Shown in pieces: positions 44,996 to 52,866 of a stretch of DNA of 64,000 nt. Each line of letters starts with the position of its first letter. Position 1 is the first letter of the stretch. The translations under genes and the position numbers were made by a program. Source of the DNA: Flagellimonas oceanensis (GTDB taxonomy: Bacteria > Bacteroidota > Bacteroidia > Flavobacteriales > Flavobacteriaceae); assembly GCF_003992595.1 (NCBI RefSeq), contig NZ_RZNA01000031.1, positions 1 through 64,000 of the forward strand, given 5' to 3'. The notes below the pieces were generated by a model that was not told the DNA's origin, ran no database searches, and worked only from the letters and a program-made list of their open reading frames with translations.

Positions 44996-45721
44996 CTAAA
45001 CTTGTTCGGCAAGATACAGATAGCACATACCCGAAAGTATGGCCAGGCCAAAACTCAATAGGGTACCGATAAGGACATATTCGGTCAGTTTACGGTTTTT
45101 CCCCTTGTTGAGGTCCCCGAATCGGAACACGGACTTGGCTGCGATCAACAGACCTATGGCTGCCCATTGCTGCATCAGAATAAACCCAAATACGAATAGC
45201 CGTTCCAACATGCCGATATAGGTTCCTGCATTTTTGAGGGAACCGCCTTCGCTGGAGGCATCGTCCTTGGCAACTTCATCAATATATGGGGCCAACAACA
45301 TGCGCATTACAATACCCGATACGTAGGTAACAAATATTAAAAAAGTAATCAGCAGCAAGGTTTTTGTGGTGGACAAGGCGCCGAAATCCAATGGGAAGGG
45401 TTGTATCCAGTACAGTACACCACCGAGAACCAAAAGATGCAATACTTGATCCCCGACAAACAGCCAGCGATAGTTCTTTGAATTGCTCAGGGATAATTTA
45501 CCCAAATCGATAAGAAAGTGGGTCACTACAATGACCGCAATGGGCAGTATGTATTCAAATTGCAGTATGATCAAGAGCGCCAATAGATGTACCCCGATAT
45601 GAAAGTACAGGTACTTGGACCGTCCCTTTTTTGCCAGTTTGTCCTCGACCCAATGCGCTGGTTGGAGTACGAAGTCTCCAATAAAGTGGGCGAGTATGAG
45701 TTTTAGGGCCAAAAGCATCAT
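44996..45721 (-). CDS. DUF3307 membrane protein
   Basis: A 241-residue integral membrane protein with about six hydrophobic segments. The N-terminus LILAHFIGDFVLQPAHWVED carries the H...GDF..Q pattern typical of DUF3307, followed by HIGVHLLALLIIL and VVTHFLIDLGKLSL, whose histidines and aspartates could form a site in the membrane. The function of DUF3307 is unknown. It overlaps the SatD gene by four bases, and the SatD-DUF3307 pair is a recurrent arrangement, so SatD probably controls its synthesis. Confidence 0.88.
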   Translation of the reverse strand: MMLLALKLILAHFIGDFVLQPAHWVEDKLAKKGRSKYLYFHIGVHLLALLIILQFEYILPIAVIVVTHFLIDLGKLSLSNSKNYRWLFVGDQVLHLLVLGGVLYWIQPFPLDFGALSTTKTLLLITFLIFVTYVSGIVMRMLLAPYIDEVAKDDASSEGGSLKNAGTYIGMLERLFVFGFILMQQWAAIGLLIAAKSVFRFGDLNKGKNRKLTEYVLIGTLLSFGLAILSGMCYLYLAEQV

Positions 45722-46317
45722 AATTGTGCGAGTTGAGCCTTGTAAAAATGGATCATTTTTTTGACTTCGTCAAATCCTGCCTTGTTCAATTCTTCGCTAA
45801 TGTTCCCTTGTGATTTATTGAGGATCGATGCCAGTTCTTTTTGATTCATTTCTGGATTGTCCATGGTACACTGTACAGTTCTGGAGATTGCGGGGGTCCA
45901 GTCGTCCATGGTCAAGAGGGCCAATTCCAGCAGTAGATTGATTTGCTCATCGAACTTCTCGCTAGGGGTCCTAATGCCCAGGTTTTGTTTTTTGAGATTC
46001 TCAAAACGTTCACCGGAGTTTACAAAAGCAGGACCGTTGGACTCGGTGATTTTGGGAGCGTCGTGATTTTTTTCGCCCAATCCAATAGCTATCCGAACAT
46101 CCAAGTGACGAATTTGTTTGATGCTCGCTTTGATGTAGATGGCAGCTTCCAATGCGTTTTCTGGCTTGGTTTGCAGTTGAAAACTATCACCACGATAAAT
46201 TTCCCAATCCTTGGGTTCCTTGCCGTATTTGGCCAATGAATCCTTTAATAGTGGCAACCATTTATTGGCCTTGTGTTCCGAGGAGTTTTTGATGTCCCCT
46301 GTGAGTATGGCTATCAT
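45718..46317 (-). CDS. SatD family protein, probable autoregulator
   Basis: A 199-residue cytoplasmic SatD-family protein. The N-terminal domain (MIAILTGDIKNSS, EIYRGDSFQLQ, VRIAIGLGEK, GPAFVNSGERFENLK) resembles nucleotide-cyclase-like SatD folds. The C-terminus has a helix-turn-helix (MNQKELASILNKSQGNISEELNKA). Overlapping the DUF3307 gene by four bases, it sits directly behind an array of palindromic sites at 46337-46410 that overlap its promoter, which fits control of its own operon. The sensed ligand, if any, is unknown. Confidence 0.85.
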   Translation of the reverse strand: MIAILTGDIKNSSEHKANKWLPLLKDSLAKYGKEPKDWEIYRGDSFQLQTKPENALEAAIYIKASIKQIRHLDVRIAIGLGEKNHDAPKITESNGPAFVNSGERFENLKKQNLGIRTPSEKFDEQINLLLELALLTMDDWTPAISRTVQCTMDNPEMNQKELASILNKSQGNISEELNKAGFDEVKKMIHFYKAQLAQL

Positions 46318-46336
46318 GACAATGACTTTTAATAAA

Positions 46337-46354
46337 ATCTGTTAATTAACAGAT
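46337..46354. promoter_or_regulatory. 18-bp perfect palindrome, operator candidate
   Basis: ATCTGTTAATTAACAGAT is a perfect palindrome, 20 bases before the SatD ATG. Its half-site ATCTGT recurs through the adjacent tandem array, suggesting one dimeric regulator. Confidence 0.65.
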
Positions 46355-46410
46355 AATCAAATATATCTGTAAAAAAGCAGATAATCAAATATATCTGTAA
46401 AAAAGCAGAT
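46350..46410. promoter_or_regulatory. 28-bp tandem repeats carrying operator half-sites and -7 boxes
   Basis: A 28-bp unit starting at 46350 and 46378, with the beginning of a third at 46406, carries inverted half-sites CAGATA and TATCTG. On the minus strand each full unit also contains TATATTTG, an exact -7 box. The promoter and the repeated palindrome thus overlap, so a bound regulator would block transcription. Confidence 0.65.
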
Positions 46411-46436
46411 AATTTTAATTGTCATTAAAATAAAGG

Positions 46437-46476
46437 ATAAAAAAAGAAACCGCGACCATGGCTGGCGCGGCTTCTT
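46437..46476 (-). terminator. terminator after the Spy-like gene
   Basis: An 11-bp stem on the minus strand (AAGAAGCCGCG with CGCGGTTTCTT, one G-T pair) precedes a TTTTTTT run. It is 16 bases past the stop. Confidence 0.85.
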
Positions 46477-46492
46477 AAATCAACAAAAAACA

Positions 46493-46945
46493 CTATCCTC
46501 TTCTCCCTCTCTCCTGCATTTTTTTCTTGCCATGATGCTTGGATTTTCTGCTGTTGGAGAATTTTTTCCAAGTTTCATACTGATTTTCATCCAGTATGTT
46601 CCTCATTTTTTCCTGCATTGCGATTTGACGGTCCAAACGTGCGTTTTCCATTTCATATCGCTCTTCGGATGTCGGCCTTTCCCATTCGCCGCTATCCTTC
46701 AATGCTTTGATTTCGTCCCATTTCTCTTTTCTGAACTTGGCATTTTCCAATTGGATGTCGTAAATCTTATTCTGCTGTGCCTCGGTCAAATCCAACGCCA
46801 AGGTCATTCGTTTTGTTTGCAATGTGGCCATTTCTTCAACGCTCATGTCCATGTTGGGACCTTTGCGCATTCTTTGGCCATCGTTTCTTTGGGCGGTCAT
46901 GCCAATACTGATCAGCATAACCATTACTACTGCTATTCGCTTCAT
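46493..46945 (-). CDS. Spy/CpxP-like (LTXXQ) periplasmic protein
   Basis: A 150-residue exported protein (signal MKRIAVVMVMLISIGMTAQ). The mature part is highly charged and helical, with LALDLTEAQQNKIYDIQLEN, a good match to the LTxxQ motif of Spy/CpxP-like proteins, and a second helix LDRQIAMQEKMRNILDENQY ending in a basic tail (KSKHHGKKKMQERGRRG). Such proteins act as periplasmic chaperones or stress sensors in Proteobacteria; the Bacteroidota role is untested. It is a single gene with its own terminator. Confidence 0.82.
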   Translation of the reverse strand: MKRIAVVMVMLISIGMTAQRNDGQRMRKGPNMDMSVEEMATLQTKRMTLALDLTEAQQNKIYDIQLENAKFRKEKWDEIKALKDSGEWERPTSEERYEMENARLDRQIAMQEKMRNILDENQYETWKKFSNSRKSKHHGKKKMQERGRRG

Positions 46946-47056
46946 AACGTTTTAATTTTAATGATTTGTTCTTTGGACATGAATAGCATCCAAAGGTTTA
47001 ACCATCGCAACATGGTTTATGAAGCTTTTAACAGTAAAAGGATGTTTTAGGAAAAA

Positions 47057-47251
47057 TTATTTGATTTCTTCTTCCAAATCGTCTTCTATGGAATCATCGG
47101 CATAACTGTCGGCATCCTCGAAATGGGTTTCGACGTAGTTTTGCGAATTGAGTTGATTTTGGAATTCGTCGTGTTGATCTATCAAATAATATGATACTGA
47201 AGCAGCCACGAAACAGGAAAAGTAGATTAAGCTTTTTGTTTTGTAGTTCAT
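47057..47251 (-). CDS. small exported or membrane-anchored acidic protein
   Basis: A 64-residue hypothetical protein with one hydrophobic segment (LIYFSCFVAASVSYYLI) near the N-terminus and a very acidic tail (HFEDADSYADDSIEDDLEEE). I do not recognise it. It lies alone between the Spy-like gene and the terminator of the zinc metalloprotease gene, with an open upstream gap of about 90 bases. Confidence 0.6.
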   Translation of the reverse strand: MNYKTKSLIYFSCFVAASVSYYLIDQHDEFQNQLNSQNYVETHFEDADSYADDSIEDDLEEEIK

Positions 47252-47339
47252 GATGTGAGATTTGGGATTACTAAAGTAATCATTCCGAATGGGAATCTCA
47301 CTGATATGTTGTGAAACGGCTTTGTTTAGATGTGTAGAT

Positions 47340-47385
47340 AAAAAAAAACAAGGTGTGATCGATGAATGTATCGGTCACACCTTGT
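47340..47385 (-). terminator. terminator of the zinc metalloprotease gene
   Basis: A 16-bp stem with one mismatch (ACAAGGTGTGACCGAT pairing with ATCGATCACACCTTGT on the minus strand) is followed by a run of nine T. It lies 29 bases past the metalloprotease stop. Confidence 0.9.
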
Positions 47386-47413
47386 CATATATTACTTTTC
47401 TTAAAAAGAAGGC

Positions 47414-49915
47414 CTATTTGGCGGGTTCCAATATAAGGTCTATGCGTTCTAGGGCATCTTGCAAATGGTAACGGCTCATGGTGTCCGAAATCCTAGCAAG
47501 ACCGCTTCTGATGTCTCTTTTTAAGTTATTCAGTTCAGCACGTGCCACCGAACGGATATCCGATTGGCTTGTATTGATAGGTGTTGATTTTCTGTAACCT
47601 CCAAAATCTGGTTGCTTTCTTTGACTGTCTGCGGTCATCAAATACCCCAAACGGTCAATATGCGCTTTTTGAAGATTTCTTCGGTAGGTATCGATGGTTC
47701 TACCACTTCGGGTCTCCGACCAGATTCCTCTTCGAAGGTCTCGCATCATTTCCACTAATCCGTAAGCTTCATCACCATTCAGTGTCTCGTTTTCAATGAT
47801 TCTAGCCAATTTGCCCAATTGTAGCATGGTGTTCAAATAGCTTTCTTGTGTGGCACGGATACGCTCTATGGAACCGGAATATTCAATTTTATTGAAAATG
47901 TTTTGGTCTATCAACCATTCTGGGGTTTCAAACAGTTGTTCCTGCATGAATTCCATGGCATCTTTTTGGTGTTCCTTGTTTACGTAGGTATACACGGCAC
48001 CTTCTTGATCAGCGGTTTTATGGTATTCGTAAACACCTCCAATGTTGTTGGATACATGTCCCATATATCTGCGGAACTGTGATACCACATGCCCGTACAT
48101 GGTTTCCAGATCATCATAGTTTTCACCGTCTTCCGTAGTCCATTCGATTAATTTGGGAACGATACGCTTTAGGTTTTCGATACCGTACAAGCTGGCTTTG
48201 ATGGCATCATCCCCCAAATCCTCGGTCTGTGAGCTTGGGTCGTGAATGTCTCCCACTTGCTGATGACCAAAGCGGTACATGGGGTCTCCTGCGTGCTCCA
48301 AAATCCAATCGTTTAGAATGGGTTTTTCTTCTTTGGCTGTTTTGTCCAAAATAGGTTTGTATCCCCATTTAATGGCGTATTTGTCGTAAACGCCGATGTT
48401 TGGCATCAAAGCGACACCTTCGTCCCCTGGTTGAGCCACATAGTTGAAACGGGCATAATCCATAATGGACGGTGCTGTTCCGTACTTTTGGGTAAAACTA
48501 GCTGAGCGCAAAGAATCCACAGGGTAGGCAACGCTGCTTCCCATATTGTGAGGAAGTCCTAGGGTGTGACCTACTTCGTGGGAGGATACAAAACGTATCA
48601 AGCGCCCCATGATTTCTTCCTTGAACTCGGTTTTTTGGGCTTCGGGGTTTATGGCTGCGGTTTGTACAAAGAACCAACCGCGTAGCAAGCTCATTACATT
48701 GTGGTACCAGTTGATATCAGACTCCAAAATTTCACCACTTCTTGGGTCACTTACGTGGGGTCCGTTGGCATTGGGTATGGGAGAGGCCAAATAACGAACT
48801 ACAGAATATCTCACATCTTCAGGAGACCATTCGGGGTCTTCCTCGGGAGAGGGAGGGTCTTTTGCGATAATGGCATTTTTGAAACCAGCAGCTTCAAAAG
48901 CCACTTGCCAATCCTCGATACCTTGTTTAATATAAGGTACCCATTCCTCCGGTGTGGCACGATCTACATAATATACAATTGGTTTCTTGGGTTCCACCAA
49001 TTCGCCTGCTTTGTATTTTTCGATGTCCTCGTCCTTAACCTCCAATCTCCAACGATCTAGATAGGTAACGGTTTTACTTTCTTGTGCATCCAATCCGTAA
49101 TCCACTTGTCCTCTGGCGAACCATCCGACACGCTCATCAAAATAGCGACGTTTCATTGGTTCTTTGGGTAATAGAATCATGGAATTGTTGATTTCCAACG
49201 AAATGGAGCCCAAACTGGAATTACTAGGAGGCTCACTGGACAAATATGTTTTAACGTGGCGAGCTTCTATGTTCAAAGGATAACTTTTGATGGATTCGAT
49301 ATAGCTACGGTCCCCGTCCATCCTTGAAACTTTGTATCTTTTTCGGTATCCATTGGGAAAACCAAGAGCTTTTACATCATCTGTGAACAGCGGGTCTATT
49401 TCGATTACCGTGGCTGGGTTCAAGGAATCTTTTTTGTTGATGGCCTTGATATCGAAAGAAAACAGTACGGGCTCAAAATTGGAGTTGACAACCGCTTCGT
49501 GCACAGGAAGGGAATCAGCCGCTACATTTTCATAGGAGGCTACCCGCACCAATACTTTTTTATCTTTTTTCTCCCAACGCAGCACTTGGGTGTTGATTTT
49601 TCCGCCACCAAAACCAATGCCCGTGGCAGTTTTGGAGATACGGCTTACCATGAGCATTTCACGATTGAACAGGGAATCCGGAATCTCGTAGTAATGTTTG
49701 TCATCGACGGTATGAACACTGAAGAGCCCTTCGTCGGTTTTTGCTTCCTTGGTAATAACCTTATCATAAGGTTTTATATCGCCAGGTTTGGACTTGTCGT
49801 CCTTTTTTTGTTCGGTTTCTTTCTTTTTCTTTTTGAAAAGTTGTGCTTCCGCTGATTGGAAGGCACCCAATAAAATAATGACTAAAAGTAGTCGAGGTAG
49901 TAAATTTTTGATCAT
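47414..49915 (-). CDS. large zinc-dependent metalloprotease (DUF5117/DUF5118 type)
   Basis: An 833-residue exported protease. The signal peptide ends near QSAEAQ, followed by a lysine-rich linker. The N-terminal DUF5118/DUF5117 region includes HYYEIPDSLFNREMLMVSRI and FEPVLFSFDIKAIN. The metzincin-like zinc site HEVGHTLGLPHNMGSS lies near residue 446, with a downstream proline-rich segment GTAPSIMDYARFNYVAQPG that fits a Met-turn (SIMDYARFNY). The C-terminal region is helical. Bacteroidota carry several such proteins; substrates are unknown. It is monocistronic with a strong terminator. Confidence 0.9.
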   Translation of the reverse strand: MIKNLLPRLLLVIILLGAFQSAEAQLFKKKKKETEQKKDDKSKPGDIKPYDKVITKEAKTDEGLFSVHTVDDKHYYEIPDSLFNREMLMVSRISKTATGIGFGGGKINTQVLRWEKKDKKVLVRVASYENVAADSLPVHEAVVNSNFEPVLFSFDIKAINKKDSLNPATVIEIDPLFTDDVKALGFPNGYRKRYKVSRMDGDRSYIESIKSYPLNIEARHVKTYLSSEPPSNSSLGSISLEINNSMILLPKEPMKRRYFDERVGWFARGQVDYGLDAQESKTVTYLDRWRLEVKDEDIEKYKAGELVEPKKPIVYYVDRATPEEWVPYIKQGIEDWQVAFEAAGFKNAIIAKDPPSPEEDPEWSPEDVRYSVVRYLASPIPNANGPHVSDPRSGEILESDINWYHNVMSLLRGWFFVQTAAINPEAQKTEFKEEIMGRLIRFVSSHEVGHTLGLPHNMGSSVAYPVDSLRSASFTQKYGTAPSIMDYARFNYVAQPGDEGVALMPNIGVYDKYAIKWGYKPILDKTAKEEKPILNDWILEHAGDPMYRFGHQQVGDIHDPSSQTEDLGDDAIKASLYGIENLKRIVPKLIEWTTEDGENYDDLETMYGHVVSQFRRYMGHVSNNIGGVYEYHKTADQEGAVYTYVNKEHQKDAMEFMQEQLFETPEWLIDQNIFNKIEYSGSIERIRATQESYLNTMLQLGKLARIIENETLNGDEAYGLVEMMRDLRRGIWSETRSGRTIDTYRRNLQKAHIDRLGYLMTADSQRKQPDFGGYRKSTPINTSQSDIRSVARAELNNLKRDIRSGLARISDTMSRYHLQDALERIDLILEPAK

Positions 49916-50181
49916 TATAAGTCAGTTTGAGTAACTAAGAAGATTCAAAGAACCTAAAATTCAATAAGATTAACTGTTAAATAAATATTAACAACGTTTT
50001 TTTTAACGGAATGCATCAACCTTTGGGAGTCCTGCGTTTTACTGATGGTTTGGAGTGAATCGCCCCGTATAGCTGGGCTCAACGGGTCTTTCTTTTTCGT
50101 AAAAAAATCCTAAAGACTGTAACGTTTTGTGTTTTGGATAGTCTTATAGGCATAACATCAATCACAAAATTCAATCAAAAA

Positions 50182-50898
50182 ATGAACAAGTTATTATTAA
50201 TTTATGGAAGTGTATTATTAAGTAGTACAGCCATAGCAAACGACCAACAAAATACCAAGGTTGTCCAGGTTCAATCCGAGACACCGGGTAGTTTAGAAAA
50301 CAGTTTAACCACACTTAACATAGGTGCAGAGTTAAACAATTCAACTTCGGAGGTGGAATATGCATCATATGAGTTGAATTTGAACGAAATAGTGTATTTG
50401 GAAGAAGAACCTGAAGTGGATTTGGGTTTTGATACCGCCGATTATCTGCCAGAAGGCTTTGATCCGTTTAAAAGCTATTTTGATTTGAATTCCATCATAT
50501 ACCTCGAAAACAAAGTTGAACCCGCATTAGGTTTTGATACTCAAAAGTACTTGCCGGATAATTTTGATCCTTACACGGATGTGGTGGATGTACATTCCAT
50601 CAATTACATGGAGGATGAGGATATGGACCTGGGTTTTGATACCAAGGATTACTTGCCAGCGGATTTTTCCCCTTACGAGGCGTATGTAGATTTAAAATCA
50701 ATCACGTACATGGAGAATGAGCCTGAGCTGGTATTGGGAATCAACAGCAAATATTTGTTGCCAGCGGATTTCAACCCATATACTGATGTAATTGCAGTTT
50801 CTTCCATCAACTACATGGAAAACGAAGAAATAGATTTGGGTTTTGATACATCCAAGTATCTCCCAGAAAATTTTGATCCCTACAAAAGGGTCAACTAG
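50182..50898 (+). CDS. secreted protein of five tandem ~38-residue repeats
   Basis: A 238-residue exported protein (start at 50182, signal MNKLLLIYGSVLLSSTAIA). From about residue 70 it consists of five repeats with the pattern Y[LM]E[DEN]-x-LGFDT-x2-YLP-x2-F[DNS]PY followed by a short SI strand. Unit starts read IVYLEEEPEVDLGFDTADY, IIYLENKVEPALGFDTQKY, INYMEDEDMDLGFDTKDY, ITYMENEPELVLGINSKY and INYMENEEIDLGFDTSKY. I do not recognise the repeat. It is rich in Asp and Glu, so metal or cation binding is possible. It ends before a strong terminator. Confidence 0.85.
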   Translation: MNKLLLIYGSVLLSSTAIANDQQNTKVVQVQSETPGSLENSLTTLNIGAELNNSTSEVEYASYELNLNEIVYLEEEPEVDLGFDTADYLPEGFDPFKSYFDLNSIIYLENKVEPALGFDTQKYLPDNFDPYTDVVDVHSINYMEDEDMDLGFDTKDYLPADFSPYEAYVDLKSITYMENEPELVLGINSKYLLPADFNPYTDVIAVSSINYMENEEIDLGFDTSKYLPENFDPYKRVN

Positions 50899-50926
50899 TA
50901 GGATGTTTTAGTTATCATTTTACAAA

Positions 50927-50943
50927 TTTTTGAGTTAGTTAGT
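50927..50943 (+). repeat. 17-base motif shared with the downstream transcript
   Basis: TTTTTGAGTTAGTTAGT occurs here and again, identically, at 51280-51296. In both places it lies just upstream of an intrinsic terminator. Confidence 0.7.
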
Positions 50944-50970
50944 AAAAGCCCTCTTCTGAGGGCTTTTTTG
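50944..50970 (+). terminator. terminator of the repeat-protein gene
   Basis: A ten-pair stem (AAAAGCCCTC and GAGGGCTTTT, TTCT loop) is followed by a T run. It ends the repeat-protein transcript. Confidence 0.9.
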
Positions 50971-51202
50971 TTTGTTAAGAAAAACCTATAAACAGCTGGT
51001 TAACAAAAAAATAACATAGAGGCTGGACTCGCAAAAATTTTTAGAAAAACGCGTTTGACCGTATCATTTATTCAGTTATTTACCCGTTTTGATATGGTTT
51101 TCGTATCGTTTTGATAAAAGCTTTGAAAAACGAATTGTCTTTATGGGCCAAACCTATCGTTAACAAAAAACTAATTACAATAATATTCACAAAAAAGGGT
51201 TA

Positions 51203-51210
51203 TAAGTTTG
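51203..51210 (+). promoter_or_regulatory. -7 box of a candidate short transcript
   Basis: TAAGTTTG matches TAnnTTTG exactly. No reading frame follows before the terminator at 51302. The -33 element is not clear. Confidence 0.4.
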
Positions 51211-51215
51211 TACCT

Positions 51216-51332
51216 AACAAAGAGTTACGTCTCGCTTGCACAAAAGCAAGTAGCGTTAGTTAAGTTAGTTTCTTACATTTTTTTGAGTTAGTTAGTTTGT
51301 GAAAATGCCCTTCCGCTAGGAGGGGCATTTTT
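51216..51332 (+). ncRNA. candidate small RNA of about 117 bases
   Basis: A -7 box at 51203-51210 and a terminator at 51302-51332 bracket a stretch with no protein frame. It contains a small hairpin (CTTGC-ACAAAA-GCAAG at 51235-51250) and the 17-base motif shared with the end of the repeat-protein transcript. It could be a small RNA or the remnant of a duplicated gene 3' end. It matches no RNA family that I recognise. Confidence 0.35.
51302..51332. terminator. bidirectional terminator
   Basis: A 13-bp stem with one wobble (AAAATGCCCTTCC with GGAGGGGCATTTT) has A and T runs on both sides. It can end the candidate RNA on the plus strand and the SLC13 transporter gene on the minus strand, whose stop is at 51336. 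Confidence 0.85.
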
Positions 51333-51335
51333 GGT

Positions 51336-52766
51336 TTAGAACAGTAGTGGAATCACAAACTGAAATACCAAAATGAGCAAAGCAACCGCAATCAGGTTTA
51401 AAATGACGCCAACGCGTGCCATTTGCGGAATCTTTACATAGCCGCTAGCAAATACAATGGCATTGGGAGGTGTGGCCATGGGAAGCATAAAGGCACAGCT
51501 ACTGGCAATGGTCACAGGAATCAATAAATGCAGTAGAGGGATGTCGAGACCAATAGCGATACCGGCAACTACAGGTGCCAATACGGCCACCAGCGCAACG
51601 TTGCTCATCAGCTCGGTCATAAATAGCATAAGAAAAATCAATAAGGTCGCAGTGAACAATATACTGATTTCACTTTGCGCAATCCCGTTTGCCACTAAAT
51701 CCACGATTCCGCTTGTGGACATGCCCTGTGCCAGTGCAAGTCCCCCGCCAAACAACACTAATATACCCCAGGCCAGTTTCGAAGTGTCTTTCCAGGTAAT
51801 AATAAAGTCTCCTTTTTTTATGTTGTATGGAATGGCGAAAAGGGCAACGGCCGCGAAAATACTGATCATGGTATCCGTTAGGCCCAGATTTGGAAATATA
51901 TTGTTGATCAAGGTCCTGAAAATCCAAAGGAACACAGTAACCGCAAAAATGACAAGCACCATTTTTTCCTTACCCGAAGTGGGTCCCAATTTTTCCAGCT
52001 CCACCTGAATTACCTCTTTTGAGGCACTGAACTTTAGGTCTTTGTTCGGGAACATCCATTTAACGAGCACTAAATAACAAATGCCTATCATAATGATAGA
52101 AAACGGTAAACCGATGGTCATCCATTTTAAAAAGGAGATTTCGGTGTTGTATTCATTTTCCAGTAAACCTATCAAAACGGAGTTTGGAGGTGTGCCGATT
52201 ACAGTGGCTATTCCCCCGGCATTGGCACTAAATGCGATACCCAGCATAACACACAGTGCAAAGTTTTCATCGCTCTTGGTAAATCCATCTTCGTCATTGA
52301 TCAATAAATTGATCACGGAAATGGCTATGGGCAACATGACCACGGTACTGGCTGTATTGCTGATCCACATGCTCAATGTGGCTGTAGCGATCATAAAGCC
52401 CAAGATTACTTTGTTGGGAGTGGTTCCGGTTAGCTTGATAATGTTCAATGCGATTCTACGGTGCAGATTTACCTTTTCCAGAGCCAAGGCCATTACAAAG
52501 CCTCCAAAAAACAGGAAAACGATAGGACTACCATAGTTGGCGCCAACTTCGGCAATGGGCAAAATTTTTAAAATGGGAAGCAAAAGTAAGGGGAGGAGCG
52601 CTGTTACAGATATGGAGACCGCTTCGGTAATCCACCAAATCAACATCCAAGCCGCAACGGAGATTACAGGATCTCCTTTTTCGGATACCATTTCAAATGG
52701 CAACAGGTTCAGTATAAGGAAGACAACCGGTCCGAGGACCAGCCCAATTTTTTTGCTTAGTTCCAT
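51336..52766 (-). CDS. SLC13/DASS family sodium:dicarboxylate (or anion) symporter
   Basis: A 476-residue inner-membrane transporter with about 11-12 helices. The two SNT-type motifs typical of SLC13 are visible: WISNTASTVVMLPIAI in the first half and CAFMLPMATPPNAIVFASG in the second. FSANAGGIATVIGTPPNSVL further supports the family. Substrates are C4-dicarboxylates, citrate or sulfate depending on the member; the sequence does not settle this. It is a single gene with a bidirectional terminator just past its stop and lies downstream of lysS on the same strand, after the lysS terminator. Confidence 0.93.
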   Translation of the reverse strand: MELSKKIGLVLGPVVFLILNLLPFEMVSEKGDPVISVAAWMLIWWITEAVSISVTALLPLLLLPILKILPIAEVGANYGSPIVFLFFGGFVMALALEKVNLHRRIALNIIKLTGTTPNKVILGFMIATATLSMWISNTASTVVMLPIAISVINLLINDEDGFTKSDENFALCVMLGIAFSANAGGIATVIGTPPNSVLIGLLENEYNTEISFLKWMTIGLPFSIIMIGICYLVLVKWMFPNKDLKFSASKEVIQVELEKLGPTSGKEKMVLVIFAVTVFLWIFRTLINNIFPNLGLTDTMISIFAAVALFAIPYNIKKGDFIITWKDTSKLAWGILVLFGGGLALAQGMSTSGIVDLVANGIAQSEISILFTATLLIFLMLFMTELMSNVALVAVLAPVVAGIAIGLDIPLLHLLIPVTIASSCAFMLPMATPPNAIVFASGYVKIPQMARVGVILNLIAVALLILVFQFVIPLLF

Positions 52767-52797
52767 TGGGGTTCTAAGCTAGGATTTTTTGTTAAAA

Positions 52798-52830
52798 GAT
52801 AAAAATAAAGAAGCCCCATCACGGGGCTTC
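52798..52830 (-). terminator. terminator of lysS
   Basis: An eight-pair stem (GAAGCCCC and GGGGCTTC, five-base loop at 52818-52822) is followed on the minus strand by TTTATTTTTATC. It lies between the lysS stop and the transporter gene start. Confidence 0.85.
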
Positions 52831-52866
52831 AGTATCAAATAGTTGAAAAGTGATGGGTGCGTTGGA

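Noticed and set aside
46350..46410. 28-bp repeats as a CRISPR array
   Set aside because: The units are contiguous with no spacers, they overlap a promoter, and no cas gene is near. Operator repeats fit better.
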